DNA of 64,000 bases from Azospira oryzae (GCF_004217225.1 NZ_SHKM01000001.1:682001-746000); one strand, 5' to 3'; positions 38,393 through 47,811 are shown, counted from the first letter of the stretch. Notes: generated from the sequence alone by a model not told the origin. Numbers and translations: made by a program.

Positions 38393-39490
38393 ATGTCATC
38401 TCCGTCTCCATCCCCCGCTTGCGGCGCCGGGTCGCCCATATTCGTGCCCCTCGATGCCGGCGGCCGCCGCCTGGATCAGGTGCTGGCCGAGCTGCTGCCC
38501 CAGTATTCGCGCAATCGCCTGCAAACCTGGATCCGGGAAGGCCGGGTCTCCCTCAACGGGCAGCCGGTGCAGGAGCCCAAGCACAAGCTGCTGGGCGGCG
38601 AGTTCCTCAACCTGGAGGAAGTCCAGGACGAGAAGCTGGCGGCCGAGACGCCGGAAGACATTCCTTTTCCTGTGGTGTACGAGGATGAAGCCATCCTCAT
38701 CATCAACAAGCCGGCCGGCCTGGTGGTGCATCCGGGCAGCGGCAACTGGAGCGGCACCCTGCTCAACGCCTTGCTGCACCACACGCCCCAGCTGGCCCAG
38801 GTGCCCCGGGCCGGCATCGTGCACCGCCTGGACAAGGACACCTCCGGCCTCATGGTGGTGGCCAAGACCCTGGAGGCCCAGACCGACCTGGTGCGCCAGC
38901 TCCAGGCCCGCACCGTGAAGCGGGAATACCGGGCCCTGCTGGTCGGCTATCTCAACCGCAACGGCACGGTGGATGCGCCCATCGGCCGCCATCCCACCCA
39001 GCGCACCAAGATGGCCGTGGTCCAGCACAATGGCCGGGAGGCCCGCACCCATTACACGGTGCTGGAGCATTTCGAGCGTTGCACCCTGGTGCAGTGCCGC
39101 CTGGAGACGGGCCGCACCCACCAGATCCGAGTGCACATGGCGGCCCTGGGCTTCCCCCTGGTGGGCGATGCGGTTTACAACAAGGGCAAGACCGCCGGGG
39201 TCCGTTTCCCCCGCCAGGCGCTCCATGCCTACCGCCTCGGCCTGATCCACCCCCTGACCCGGGAACCCATGCAATGGGACGCCCCGGTGCCCGACGACAT
39301 GGCTGCCCTGCTCAAGACGCTGCGCAGCGAATGGGATGAGATCAAGACCCTGCGCCGCCAGCGCCAGGAAGAAGCCTGGGCGGAGGAGTGGGGCGACGAC
39401 TGGGAGGACGAGGAGGAGGTCGAGGTGCTGGAAGCAGAGGGCGCCGAACTCCTGGAAGACGAAGACTTCGATGACGAAGCCGACGAATAG
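38393..39490 (+). CDS. rluD: 23S rRNA pseudouridine synthase RluD
   Basis: RluD makes pseudouridines 1911, 1915 and 1917 in 23S rRNA. The product has an S4-like RNA-binding N-terminus (RLDQVLAELLPQYSRNRLQTWI), catalytic Asp in HRLDKDTSGLMVVAK, and RTHQIRVHMA. With ATG 38393 it has 365 residues; starts at 38363 or 38306 are possible. The last ~45 residues are an acidic tail (DWEDEEEVEVLEAEGAEL) absent from the E. coli form. It overlaps pgeF by 20 bases. Confidence 0.94.
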   Translation: MSSPSPSPACGAGSPIFVPLDAGGRRLDQVLAELLPQYSRNRLQTWIREGRVSLNGQPVQEPKHKLLGGEFLNLEEVQDEKLAAETPEDIPFPVVYEDEAILIINKPAGLVVHPGSGNWSGTLLNALLHHTPQLAQVPRAGIVHRLDKDTSGLMVVAKTLEAQTDLVRQLQARTVKREYRALLVGYLNRNGTVDAPIGRHPTQRTKMAVVQHNGREARTHYTVLEHFERCTLVQCRLETGRTHQIRVHMAALGFPLVGDAVYNKGKTAGVRFPRQALHAYRLGLIHPLTREPMQWDAPVPDDMAALLKTLRSEWDEIKTLRRQRQEEAWAEEWGDDWEDEEEVEVLEAEGAELLEDEDFDDEADE

Positions 39491-40220
39491 CCTGCCCGGC
39501 TTCGTTCCCGACTGGCCAGCCCCGCCCCGGGTGCGCAGCCTGCAGACCACCCGCAGCGGCGGCGTCAGTCCGGCTCCCTATGCCAGCCTCAACCTGGGGG
39601 ATCACGTGGGCGATGCGCCGGCCCATGTGGCGGCCAACCGGGCCCTGTTGCGGGCCGGCCTGCCGGGCGAGCCCCTGTGGCTGCAGCAGGTGCACGGCAC
39701 CCGGGTGGCCGACGCCGATAGCGCCACCACCGGGCGGGAGGCCGACGGGGTGGTGGCCCGGCGTCCCGGCAGCATCTGCGCCATCATGACCGCCGACTGC
39801 CTGCCGGTATTGCTCTGCGACTGGGACGGCACCGTGGTGGGCGCCGCCCATGCCGGCTGGCGCGGCCTGGCGGCCGGTGTCCTGGAAAACACGGTGGCTG
39901 CCATGGGGGTGGGCCCGGAGCGGCTACTGGCCTGGCTCGGGCCGGCCATCGGCCCCCAAGCCTTTGAAGTCGGGCCTGAGGTGAGGGATGCCTTCGAGAA
40001 GGTCGATCCACGGGCGTCCCAGGCCTTCGTCCCCGGCGCCTCCGCCGGCAAGTATCTGGCCGACATCTACGCCCTGGCCCGCCTGCGCCTGCAGGCAGCC
40101 GGCGTCCGTGAGATCCACGGCGGCGGCCTGTGCACGGTCGGCGACGCCGTCAGCTACTTTTCCTACCGTCGCGACCGGGTCTGCGGCCGCATGGCCTCCC
40201 TCATCTGGCTGGAGCCCTGA
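39471..40220 (+). CDS. pgeF: Peptidoglycan editing factor PgeF (laccase-domain protein)
   Basis: The 249-residue YfiH-family protein corrects L-Ser misincorporation in cell-wall precursors, with purine-nucleoside phosphorylase activity described in relatives. The metal triad is visible: His in WLQQVHGTRV, Cys in MTADCLPVLLC and His in GAAHAGWRG. Its ATG lies inside the rluD end; rluD-pgeF is a common pair. Confidence 0.93.
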   Translation: MTKPTNSLPGFVPDWPAPPRVRSLQTTRSGGVSPAPYASLNLGDHVGDAPAHVAANRALLRAGLPGEPLWLQQVHGTRVADADSATTGREADGVVARRPGSICAIMTADCLPVLLCDWDGTVVGAAHAGWRGLAAGVLENTVAAMGVGPERLLAWLGPAIGPQAFEVGPEVRDAFEKVDPRASQAFVPGASAGKYLADIYALARLRLQAAGVREIHGGGLCTVGDAVSYFSYRRDRVCGRMASLIWLEP

Positions 40221-40313
40221 GCCGGGGGCCTTGGTGCGTTGCACCTTGACCGTGGCGAACAACGCTCCCTACACTGCCTCCGCTGCATCATCATAAAAAC
40301 TACCGGAGGAACA

Positions 40314-41339
40314 ATGAAAAAACTCGTCGCCGCCGCATCCCTGGCCCTGGCCCTGCTGCCCCTGGGGCACAGCGTCGCCCACGCCGCCGATTACAAGTCC
40401 GAATACCGCCTGTCCACCGTCCTCGGCCCCGCCTTTCCCTGGGGCAAGGCCGGCGAACGCTGGGCCGAACTGGTCAAGCAGAAGACCGAAGGCCGCATCA
40501 ACATCAAGCTCTACCCGGGCACCAGCCTGGTGGGCGGCGACCAGACCCGGGAGTTTTCCGCCATCCGCCAGGGGGTCATCGACCTGGCCATCGGCTCCTC
40601 CATCAACTGGTCGCCCCAGGTGAAGCAGCTCAACCTGTTCTCCCTGCCGTTCCTCACGCCCGATGAAAAGAGCCTGGATGCCCTGATCAAGGGGCCGGTG
40701 GGCAAGGACCTCTTCGCCGTGCTGGAAAAGCAGGGCGTGGTGCCCCTGGCCTACGGCGAGAACGGCTTCCGCGAGCTTTCCAATTCCCGGCATCCCATCC
40801 GCACCCCGGCGGACCTGAAGGGCATGAAGATCCGCGTCGTCGGTTCCCCCATTTTCATCGATGCCTTCTCCGCCCTCGGCGCCAATCCCACCCAGATGAG
40901 CTGGGCCGATGCCCAGCCGGCCCTGGCCACCAAGGCCGTGGACGGCCAGGAAAATCCCCTCTCCGTGTTCAATGCGGCCAAGCTGCACACCCTGGGCCAG
41001 CAGCACCTGACCCTGTGGGGCTACATGACGGACCCCCTGATTTTCGTGGTGAACCGCAACGTCTGGAACAACTGGAGCGAAGCGGATCGCAAGGCGGTGC
41101 GCGAGGCGGCGGAACAGGCGGCGGCGGAGAACCTGGTGGCTGCGCGCAAGGGCGTCAGCCCCGGCGACGATGCCCTGCTCAAGGACATCGAGAAGAACGG
41201 CGTCACCATCACCCGCCTGACGGCCGAGCAGCGCAAGGCCTTCAAGGACCTGACCCGTCCGGTGTACGACAAGTGGGCCGAAACCGTGGGCAAGGATCTG
41301 GTGAAAAAGGCCGAGGCCGCCATCGCTGCCGGCAAGTAG
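40314..41339 (+). CDS. dctP: TRAP transporter substrate-binding protein (DctP)
   Basis: The 341-residue periplasmic protein has a Sec signal peptide (MKKLVAAASL to about AHAAD, residue 25) and DctP-family features (GKAGERWAELVKQKTEGRI, the conserved Arg in GMKIRVVGSPIF). Family members bind C4-dicarboxylates or related acids; the ligand cannot be told here. GGAGGA precedes the ATG. A perfect hairpin separates it from the membrane subunits. Confidence 0.93.
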   Translation: MKKLVAAASLALALLPLGHSVAHAADYKSEYRLSTVLGPAFPWGKAGERWAELVKQKTEGRINIKLYPGTSLVGGDQTREFSAIRQGVIDLAIGSSINWSPQVKQLNLFSLPFLTPDEKSLDALIKGPVGKDLFAVLEKQGVVPLAYGENGFRELSNSRHPIRTPADLKGMKIRVVGSPIFIDAFSALGANPTQMSWADAQPALATKAVDGQENPLSVFNAAKLHTLGQQHLTLWGYMTDPLIFVVNRNVWNNWSEADRKAVREAAEQAAAENLVAARKGVSPGDDALLKDIEKNGVTITRLTAEQRKAFKDLTRPVYDKWAETVGKDLVKKAEAAIAAGK

Positions 41340-41360
41340 GCCCTTTTCCCCTGCGACTGC

Positions 41361-41388
41361 AAGATCGCCGGCCCGGGCCGGCGATCTT
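41361..41388 (+). terminator. Hairpin between dctP and dctQ
   Basis: A perfect 28-base palindrome beginning AAGATCGCC is followed by GTTTTT. This is an intrinsic terminator or attenuator that could let the binding protein be made in excess over the membrane subunits. Confidence 0.8.
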
Positions 41389-41409
41389 GTTTTTGACGAG
41401 AACAACAGG

Positions 41410-41895
41410 ATGGATGACCAACAGAATCCCCCCTCCCGCCCCACTGCCCGCATTGAACGGGCCCTGGCGGCGGGCTGCATGGCCCTGCTGTGCCTGATCA
41501 CCTTCGCCAATGTGCTGGTGCGCTACCTGACCAACGCCTCCTTCGCCTTCACCGAGGAGTTTTCCGTATTCCTGCTGCTGGCCCTGACCCTGCTCGGTTC
41601 GGCCGGCGCCTTTGCCGACGGCCGCCATATCCGCATCACCCTGCTGGTGGACAGGCTTTCCGCCAACGGCCGCCGGCTTTGTTCGGCCCTGGAGTGGCTG
41701 GCCAATGTGGCCATGTTCGGCCTCCTGGCCTGGCTGGGTTACGGCATGGCCTACGACGATTTCGAATTCGAGGTCACCTCTCCCGGCCTGGGCCTGCCCC
41801 AGTGGTGGTACAGCGCCTGGCTGCCCCTGCTGTCGGCCCTGATCGTGCTGCGCCTGTTCCTATTGCTGTGGCGCCGGCGGGGAGGGCGGGCATGA
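41410..41895 (+). CDS. dctQ: TRAP transporter small permease (DctQ)
   Basis: The 161-residue protein has four hydrophobic segments (about residues 21-43, 55-75, 92-112 and 133-153) with FTEEFSVFLLL and ADGRHIRI in the family-typical places. It starts 21 bases after the hairpin and overlaps dctM by four bases (ATGA). Confidence 0.93.
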   Translation: MDDQQNPPSRPTARIERALAAGCMALLCLITFANVLVRYLTNASFAFTEEFSVFLLLALTLLGSAGAFADGRHIRITLLVDRLSANGRRLCSALEWLANVAMFGLLAWLGYGMAYDDFEFEVTSPGLGLPQWWYSAWLPLLSALIVLRLFLLLWRRRGGRA

Positions 41896-43181
41896 GCTGG
41901 CTGCTCTTTCTTTCCTTCTTCGCCCTGATGCTCCTGGGCGTGCCCCTGGGCACGGCCATGGGCCTGGCGGGCCTGGCGGTGGTGTTCTTCGGCGACCTGG
42001 GCCTGATGTCCCTGCCCACCAGCGTCTATACCGGCATCGCCAAATATCCGCTGCTGGCCATTCCGGTCTTCGTGCTGGCCGGGATGATTTTCGAGCGCTC
42101 CGGCGTGGCCCTGCGCCTGGTGCGTTTTGCCGTGGCCCTGGTGGGCCAGCGGCGCGGCGGCCTGGCCCTGGCCGCCATCCTGGTGTGCATGGTGCTGGGC
42201 GGCATTTCCGGCTCCGGCCCGGCGGATGCGGCGGCGGTGGCCACGGTGATGATTCCCAGCATGGCCCGGGCCGGCTACCCGGCCGCCTTTTCCGCCAGCG
42301 TCATTGCTGCGGCCGGCTCCACGGCCATTCTCATCCCGCCTTCCATCGTCTTCATCCTCTACAGCGTCCTGGTGCCCCAGGCCTCGGTGCCGGCCCTCTT
42401 CGCCGCCGGCCTGATCCCGGGCCTCCTGGCCGGCCTGGCCCTGATGCTGCCGGCCTGGTGGCTGTCGGTGCGCCACGGCTTCGGCGTCGCCGGCCTGCAG
42501 GACGGGGAGGCGCGCCAGTCCTTCTGGTCGGCCCTGAAGGAGGCCAGCTGGGGCCTGCTGGCCCCGGTGATCATTCTCGGCGGCATGCGTTCCGGCGCCT
42601 TCACGCCGACGGAAGCGGCGGTGGTGGCAGTGTTCTACGGCCTGTTCGTCGGCCTGGTGATCTACCGCACCCTCAACTGGAAGAACATCTACGAAGTGCT
42701 GGTGGAGTCGGCCGAGGTTTCCGCCGTGGTCATGCTCATCATCGCCCTGGCCAGCGTCTTCGCCTGGGCCGGCAGCACCCTGGGCACCTTCGAGGCCCTG
42801 GGCGGCTGGCTGGTGGGGCTTTCCGGCAACGAGACGGCCATCCTGCTGGCGGTGACCCTGTTGTTGCTGATCGCCGGCATGTTCCTCGACGCCGTTTCCA
42901 TCCTCTTCATTTTCGTGCCCTTCCTGCTGCCGGTGATCCTGCACTTTGGCTGGGACCCGGTGTGGTTCGGCGTCATCCTCACCATGAACGTGGCCATCGG
43001 CCAGTTCACGCCGCCCATGGCCATCAACCTGATGGTCACCAGCCGCATTGCCGGCATCCGCATCGAGGATACGGTGCCCTGGGTGCTGTGGATGGTGGGC
43101 GCCATGCTCTCGGCCCTGCTGCTGGTGACCTTTGTTCCCGAACTGGCCACCGGCATTCCCCGATATCTGGGGTATCAATAA
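41892..43181 (+). CDS. dctM: TRAP transporter large permease (DctM)
   Basis: The 429-residue protein is the main sodium-coupled transmembrane subunit, with about twelve hydrophobic segments and the conserved GGISGSGPADAAAVATVMIP loop and GQFTPPMAINL segment. ATG 41892 overlaps the dctQ stop. Confidence 0.95.
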   Translation: MSWLLFLSFFALMLLGVPLGTAMGLAGLAVVFFGDLGLMSLPTSVYTGIAKYPLLAIPVFVLAGMIFERSGVALRLVRFAVALVGQRRGGLALAAILVCMVLGGISGSGPADAAAVATVMIPSMARAGYPAAFSASVIAAAGSTAILIPPSIVFILYSVLVPQASVPALFAAGLIPGLLAGLALMLPAWWLSVRHGFGVAGLQDGEARQSFWSALKEASWGLLAPVIILGGMRSGAFTPTEAAVVAVFYGLFVGLVIYRTLNWKNIYEVLVESAEVSAVVMLIIALASVFAWAGSTLGTFEALGGWLVGLSGNETAILLAVTLLLLIAGMFLDAVSILFIFVPFLLPVILHFGWDPVWFGVILTMNVAIGQFTPPMAINLMVTSRIAGIRIEDTVPWVLWMVGAMLSALLLVTFVPELATGIPRYLGYQ

Positions 43182-43202
43182 GATTCGGCGGAGGGGAGGG
43201 CG

Positions 43203-43208
43203 TATAAT
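43203..43208 (+). promoter_or_regulatory. -10 element upstream of the ZIP gene
   Basis: A perfect TATAAT lies 49 bases before the ATG, after the dctM end. No clear -35 at 17 bases. Confidence 0.4.
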
Positions 43209-43256
43209 CCGCCCCTCCCCGAATTTTCCCCACCTTCTTCCCTTGCCTGGAAAACC

Positions 43257-44030
43257 ATGAGTACCCTTGGCTGGATCATCACCGCCAGCTTCCTCGGCGG
43301 CGCCCTCAGCGTCATTGCCGCCGGTCTGGTGACCTTCACCCTGGGGGCAGGCAGCGTCTCCCACCTGATTTCCTACGCCATCGGCGCCCTGCTGGGGGCG
43401 GTGTTCCTGGAAATCCTGCCCCATGCCCTGGAACATGGCGATCCCCACACCATGGCGGCCACCATCCTGGGGGGCATCCTGATTTTCTTCGTCCTGGAAA
43501 AACTGGTGTTGTGGCGCCACTGCCACGACCATCACTGCGAGGCCCACGACGCCCATCCGCCGGCTCACGACCACGGCCGTTCCGGCCTGCTGATCCTGAT
43601 CGGCGACACCTTCCACAATTTCGTGGACGGCATCCTCATCGCCGCCGCCTTCCTGGAAGACACCCAGCTGGGCATCGTCACCGCCCTGGCCATCATCGCC
43701 CACGAAATTCCCCAGGAGCTGGGCGATTTCCTGGTGCTGCTGCATTCCGGCTATTCCCGGGCCAAGGCCCTGGCCTTCAACCTGCTGTCCAGCCTGGCCA
43801 CCCTGGTGGGGGCCCTGCTGGCCTACTTCGCCCTGTCGTCCCTGCAGGAGTGGGTACCGTCCCTGCTCGGCCTGGCTGCCGCCAGCATGCTCTATGTGGC
43901 CGTGGCCGACCTCATTCCCGGCCTGCACAAGCGGCCCGAACTCAAGGCCACCCTGCAGCAGGTGTCACTGATCGGCCTGGGCATCCTTTCCATCTGGCTG
44001 GCCCGGGAGCTGATCGCCGGCCACGCCTGA
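43257..44030 (+). CDS. ZIP-family metal transporter
   Basis: The 257-residue membrane protein has about eight hydrophobic segments, a cytosolic His-rich loop (WRHCHDHHCEAHDAHPPAHDH), the metal-binding helix IGDTFHNFVDGILIAAAF and HEIPQELGDF in the next, all typical of ZIP carriers for zinc or iron. It converges with the small membrane protein gene, overlapping it by 66 bases. Confidence 0.93.
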   Translation: MSTLGWIITASFLGGALSVIAAGLVTFTLGAGSVSHLISYAIGALLGAVFLEILPHALEHGDPHTMAATILGGILIFFVLEKLVLWRHCHDHHCEAHDAHPPAHDHGRSGLLILIGDTFHNFVDGILIAAAFLEDTQLGIVTALAIIAHEIPQELGDFLVLLHSGYSRAKALAFNLLSSLATLVGALLAYFALSSLQEWVPSLLGLAAASMLYVAVADLIPGLHKRPELKATLQQVSLIGLGILSIWLARELIAGHA

Positions 44031-44258
44031 GGCGGACGGCTGCCCGGCCAGGGCCTCCTGGCGCTTTGCCTCCTGCAACTCCTGCCAGGCCCGGTGCTGC
44101 CGCCTGACCTTGGAGCCGCCCAGATAGAGGATGAGGGCGGTGGGCAGCAGCCCGTAGAAAAAGAAGGTTGCGACTCCCGCCACGATGCTGGCCTCGGTGA
44201 GGGCCATCATGAAAATGACGTAGAGCCAGCCAATGGCGATGATGTACATGGGCGCCAT
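43965..44258 (-). CDS. Small two-segment membrane protein
   Basis: The product (97 residues from ATG 44258; 94 from ATG 44249) starts MAPMYIIAIGWLYVIFMMA and has two hydrophobic segments (about residues 4-24 and 28-52), then a charged tail SKVRRQHRAWQELQEAKRQEA. Similar small proteins occur in betaproteobacteria; function unknown. The 3' end overlaps the end of the ZIP gene. Confidence 0.78.
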   Translation of the reverse strand: MAPMYIIAIGWLYVIFMMALTEASIVAGVATFFFYGLLPTALILYLGGSKVRRQHRAWQELQEAKRQEALAGQPSASGVAGDQLPGQPDGKDAQADQ

Positions 44259-44481
44259 TATAGCGGGCCCGGCCATCGCTTCCCGGCCCGCTGCAACCAA
44301 TCCTTCATCTGTCTGTAAGTCGCCTGTCAGCGCGGGAGCTTAACTTCTCCCGGAAGCCCTCCCGCGATCCTCGCTATCCCCTGGTCATTGACAGGGATCA
44401 GGCAGCCAAGCAGAATCAAACGCTCCTTCCCCGTCCTCCGCGCGCCGAGCCATTCCGCGCCCCTCAGGAGTTTCATACAAG

Positions 44482-46221
44482 ATGGTCAGCCAGCCGGAAA
44501 ACCTCCTTCCTGCGATGCAAAATTTCGTTTCTGCCGGACAGACCCTGGCCCAGAATTTCTTCGCCTTCCTGGCGAAACAACCCGGCATGACGCCGCCGCC
44601 CGCCGGCACCCTGCCGCCCCTCAAGCTGCCCAGCCCCGAGGAAATGCAGGCCCTGCACCAGGAATACCTGAAGCAGCATGCCGCCCTGTGGGCCGCCATG
44701 CTGGCCAAACGCCAGGGCCAGGAACCCGGCTTCGCCGTCCAGCCGGAGCCGGGCGACCGCCGCTTCAATGCCCCCGAGTGGTCGGAAACGCCGATGTTCG
44801 ATTACATCCGCCAGGCCTACCTACTCAATTCCAGCTTCCTGCGCCAGGTGGTCGAAGCGGTGCCGGAGGAAGACGACAAGGCCAAGAACCGCCTGCGCTT
44901 CATGGCCCGCCAGTACATCGACGCCCTCTCTCCCGCCAATTTCGCCGCCACCAATCCGGAATTCATCAAGCAGGCCGTGGAAAGCAAGGGCCAGAGCATC
45001 ACCGCCGGCATCCAGAACCTGATCGCCGACATGGAGAAGGGCCGTATCTCCATGACCGACGAAAGCGTCTTCGAGGTCGGCAAGAACATTGCCACCAGCG
45101 CCGGCCAGGTGATCTTTGAAAACGAGCTGATGCAGCTGATCCAGTACGAGCCCCTGACGCCCAAGGTGGCCAAGCGGCCCCTGCTGATCGTGCCGCCCTG
45201 CATCAACAAGTTCTACATCCTCGACCTGCAGCCGGAGAATTCCCTGGTCCGCTATGCGGTGGAGCAGGGCAACACGGTGTTCCTCGTTTCCTGGCGCAAC
45301 CCCAAGGCCGACCTGGAGAAATACACCTGGGAGGACTACCTGGAGAAGGCCGCCATCACCGCCATCGAGGTCGTGCGCAGCGTCTGCAAGGTGGACCAGA
45401 TCAACGCCCTCGGCTTCTGCGTCGGCGGCACCATCCTCTCCAGCGCCCTGGCGGTGCTGGCCGCCCGCGGCGAGGACCCGGTGGCCAGCCTGACCCTGCT
45501 CACCACCCTGCTGGATTTTTCCGACACGGGCGAGATCGGCCTGCTCATCGACGACAACTTCCTCGCCCTGAAGGAAAGCCAGATCGGCCAGGGTGGCCTG
45601 CTGTCGGCCAAGGAGCTGTCCTCCACCTTCTCCGCCCTGCGCGCCAACGACCTGGTGTGGAACTACGTCGCCAACAACTACCTGAAGGGCAAGAAGCCGG
45701 ACGCCTTCGACCTGCTGTACTGGAACTGCGACAGCACCAATCTGCCGGGCCCCTTCGCCTGCTGGTACATGCGCAACCTGTACCAGAACAACAGCCTGCG
45801 CATCCCGGGCAAGCTGGAAATGTGCGGCGTGCGCGTGGACCTGGGCCGGGTGGCCATGCCCAGCTACATCCTGGCAGCCCGGGAAGACCACATCGTGCCC
45901 TGGCAGACCGCCTACCAATCCACCCGCCTGCTGGGCGGCCCGTCCCGCTTCGTTCTCGGCGCCTCCGGCCATATCGCCGGCGTCGTCAATCCGGCCGCCA
46001 AGAACAAGCGCAGTTTCTGGAGCGGCAGCGACCAGAAGCTGGATGCGGATTCCTGGCTGGCCGCCGCCACCGAACACAAGGGCAGCTGGTGGTCCGACTG
46101 GAGCGCCTGGCTGCAGCAGTTCGCCGGCGGCGAGGTGGCGGCCCGCAGCAAGCTGGGCAATGCCCGCTACAAGCCGCTAGAAGCGGCCCCCGGCCGTTAC
46201 GTCAAGGAAAAGGCCGTCTGA
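44482..46221 (+). CDS. phaC: Class I polyhydroxyalkanoate synthase
   Basis: PhaC polymerises 3-hydroxyacyl-CoA into PHA. The 579-residue product has the catalytic Cys in the modified lipase box LGFCVGGTILSSA, His in GASGHIAGVVNP, and IVPPCINKFYILDLQPENS. Length suits class I. AGGAG lies 16 bases before the ATG. phaB and phaR follow; no phaA thiolase is in the window. Confidence 0.95.
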   Translation: MVSQPENLLPAMQNFVSAGQTLAQNFFAFLAKQPGMTPPPAGTLPPLKLPSPEEMQALHQEYLKQHAALWAAMLAKRQGQEPGFAVQPEPGDRRFNAPEWSETPMFDYIRQAYLLNSSFLRQVVEAVPEEDDKAKNRLRFMARQYIDALSPANFAATNPEFIKQAVESKGQSITAGIQNLIADMEKGRISMTDESVFEVGKNIATSAGQVIFENELMQLIQYEPLTPKVAKRPLLIVPPCINKFYILDLQPENSLVRYAVEQGNTVFLVSWRNPKADLEKYTWEDYLEKAAITAIEVVRSVCKVDQINALGFCVGGTILSSALAVLAARGEDPVASLTLLTTLLDFSDTGEIGLLIDDNFLALKESQIGQGGLLSAKELSSTFSALRANDLVWNYVANNYLKGKKPDAFDLLYWNCDSTNLPGPFACWYMRNLYQNNSLRIPGKLEMCGVRVDLGRVAMPSYILAAREDHIVPWQTAYQSTRLLGGPSRFVLGASGHIAGVVNPAAKNKRSFWSGSDQKLDADSWLAAATEHKGSWWSDWSAWLQQFAGGEVAARSKLGNARYKPLEAAPGRYVKEKAV

Positions 46222-46329
46222 GGCGGCCTGACACCTACATCTGATACAACCGCAGGAAATGCAGCGGGGCGGGGGAGGGGGCTCCCGTCCTGACAACTTT
46301 TACCCCATGACTACAAGGAAGGATGAGCT

Positions 46330-47070
46330 ATGAGCAAAGTTGCACTCGTCACCGGCGCCCTGGGCGGCCTGGGTACCGCCATCAGCCAGGCCCTGGCCAA
46401 GGAAGGCTACAAGGTCGTTGCCGCCTACCACCCCGAATTCGACAAAAAGGAAGAGTGGCTGGCCGAGCAGGAAGCAGCCGGCTTCAAGGACTTCGTCCTG
46501 GTGCCGGGCGACGTTTCCGATTATGAGTCCGCCAAGGCCATGATCGCCGAAGCCGAAGCCAAGGCCGGCCCCATCGACATCCTGGTGAACAACGCCGGCA
46601 TCACCCGCGACAAGTTCTTCGTCAAGATGGACAAGGGTCAGTGGGATGCGGTCATCAACACCAACCTGAACAGCCTGTTCAACGTCACCCACCACGTCGC
46701 CGCCAAGATGGGCGAGCGGGGCTGGGGCCGCATCGTGAACATTTCCTCCGTGAATGGCGTCAAGGGTCAGGCTGGCCAGACCAACTATTCCGCCGCCAAG
46801 GCCGGCGTCATCGGCTTCACCAAGGCCCTGGCCCAGGAATTCGCCGCCAAGGGCGTCACCGTGAACGCCATCGCCCCGGGCTACGTGGCCACCAAGATGG
46901 TGACCGCCATCCGCGAGGACATCCTCAAGGGAATCATCGACTCCGTGCCCATGAAGCGCCTGGCCAAGCCCGAGGAAATCGGCGCCGCCGTGGTGTACCT
47001 GACCTCCGAACTGGCCGGCTTCGTCACCGGTGCCACCCTCAACATCAACGGCGGCCTGTACTACCAGTAA
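46330..47070 (+). CDS. phaB: Acetoacetyl-CoA reductase
   Basis: PhaB reduces acetoacetyl-CoA to (R)-3-hydroxybutyryl-CoA for PHA synthesis. The 246-residue short-chain dehydrogenase has VTGALGGLGTAI, NNAGITRDKFF, NISSVNG and NYSAAKAG, the PhaB-type sequence. AAGGA precedes the ATG. It follows phaC by 108 bases and ends in a terminator. Confidence 0.95.
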   Translation: MSKVALVTGALGGLGTAISQALAKEGYKVVAAYHPEFDKKEEWLAEQEAAGFKDFVLVPGDVSDYESAKAMIAEAEAKAGPIDILVNNAGITRDKFFVKMDKGQWDAVINTNLNSLFNVTHHVAAKMGERGWGRIVNISSVNGVKGQAGQTNYSAAKAGVIGFTKALAQEFAAKGVTVNAIAPGYVATKMVTAIREDILKGIIDSVPMKRLAKPEEIGAAVVYLTSELAGFVTGATLNINGGLYYQ

Positions 47071-47096
47071 TCGGCTGGCCGCAAGGCTGCACCTGG

Positions 47097-47124
47097 AGCC
47101 CCGCCCCGGCGGGGCTTGTTTTTT
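47097..47124 (+). terminator. Terminator after phaB
   Basis: A 9-bp G/C-rich stem (47097-47105 with 47108-47116) and 2-base loop are followed by TGTTTTTT. It separates phaB from phaR. Confidence 0.85.
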
Positions 47125-47127
47125 CTG

Positions 47128-47133
47128 TATAAT
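47128..47133 (+). promoter_or_regulatory. -10 element upstream of phaR
   Basis: A perfect TATAAT directly after the phaB terminator, 90 bases before the phaR ATG. The -35 position falls in the terminator and is poor. Confidence 0.4.
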
Positions 47134-47223
47134 CCGCCAGATAGCCGATCCGGGACGCCCGGGTTGAATATAAAAATATCGGCCAGACCTCTTTTTGGCA
47201 CTCAACGCACCGGAGCCCGCCCC

Positions 47224-47787
47224 ATGACGGAACCAGCCCGCCTCATCAAGAAGTATCCCAACCGCCGACTCTACGACACCAAAACCAGTGCCTACATCAC
47301 CCTGGCGGATGTGAAGGAACTGGTGCTGCGCTTCGAAGACTTCAAGGTGGTGGATGCCAAGAGCGGCGAGGACCTGACCCGCAGCATCCTGCTGCAGATC
47401 ATCCTGGAAGAGGAATCTGGCGGCATGCCCCTGTTCTCCTCCGAACTGCTGGCCCAGATCATCCGTTACTACGGCAATGCCATGCAGGGCATGCTGGGCA
47501 AGTACCTGGAAACCAACATCAAGGCCTTCGCCGACGTGCAGGCCAAGCTGCAGGAGCAGTCCCGCTCCCTCTACGGCGAAGCCAACCAAGTTCAGGCCCA
47601 GACGGACCTGTGGGCCCAGTTCCTGAATTTCCAGGGGCCGGCCATGCAAAGCATGATGTCAGCCTATGTGGACCAGAGCAAAAAGATGTTCCAGCAGATG
47701 CAGGACCAACTGCAGAGCCAGACCCGCAACATGTTCACCGGCTTCCAGTTCCCCGGCGCCCAGCCGGACGACCGGAAGGGCGAGTGA
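47224..47787 (+). CDS. phaR: PHA synthesis repressor PhaR
   Basis: PhaR binds DNA and PHA granules to control phasin and PHA genes. The 187-residue product starts with LIKKYPNRRLYDTKTSAYITL, the diagnostic DNA-binding N-terminus, followed by a granule-associated C-terminal part rich in Gln and Met. ATG 47224; the frame is open to 47116, which lies in the terminator. Confidence 0.95.
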   Translation: MTEPARLIKKYPNRRLYDTKTSAYITLADVKELVLRFEDFKVVDAKSGEDLTRSILLQIILEEESGGMPLFSSELLAQIIRYYGNAMQGMLGKYLETNIKAFADVQAKLQEQSRSLYGEANQVQAQTDLWAQFLNFQGPAMQSMMSAYVDQSKKMFQQMQDQLQSQTRNMFTGFQFPGAQPDDRKGE

Positions 47788-47811
47788 ATCGATCAAGGAA
47801 AGCAAGCTTAA

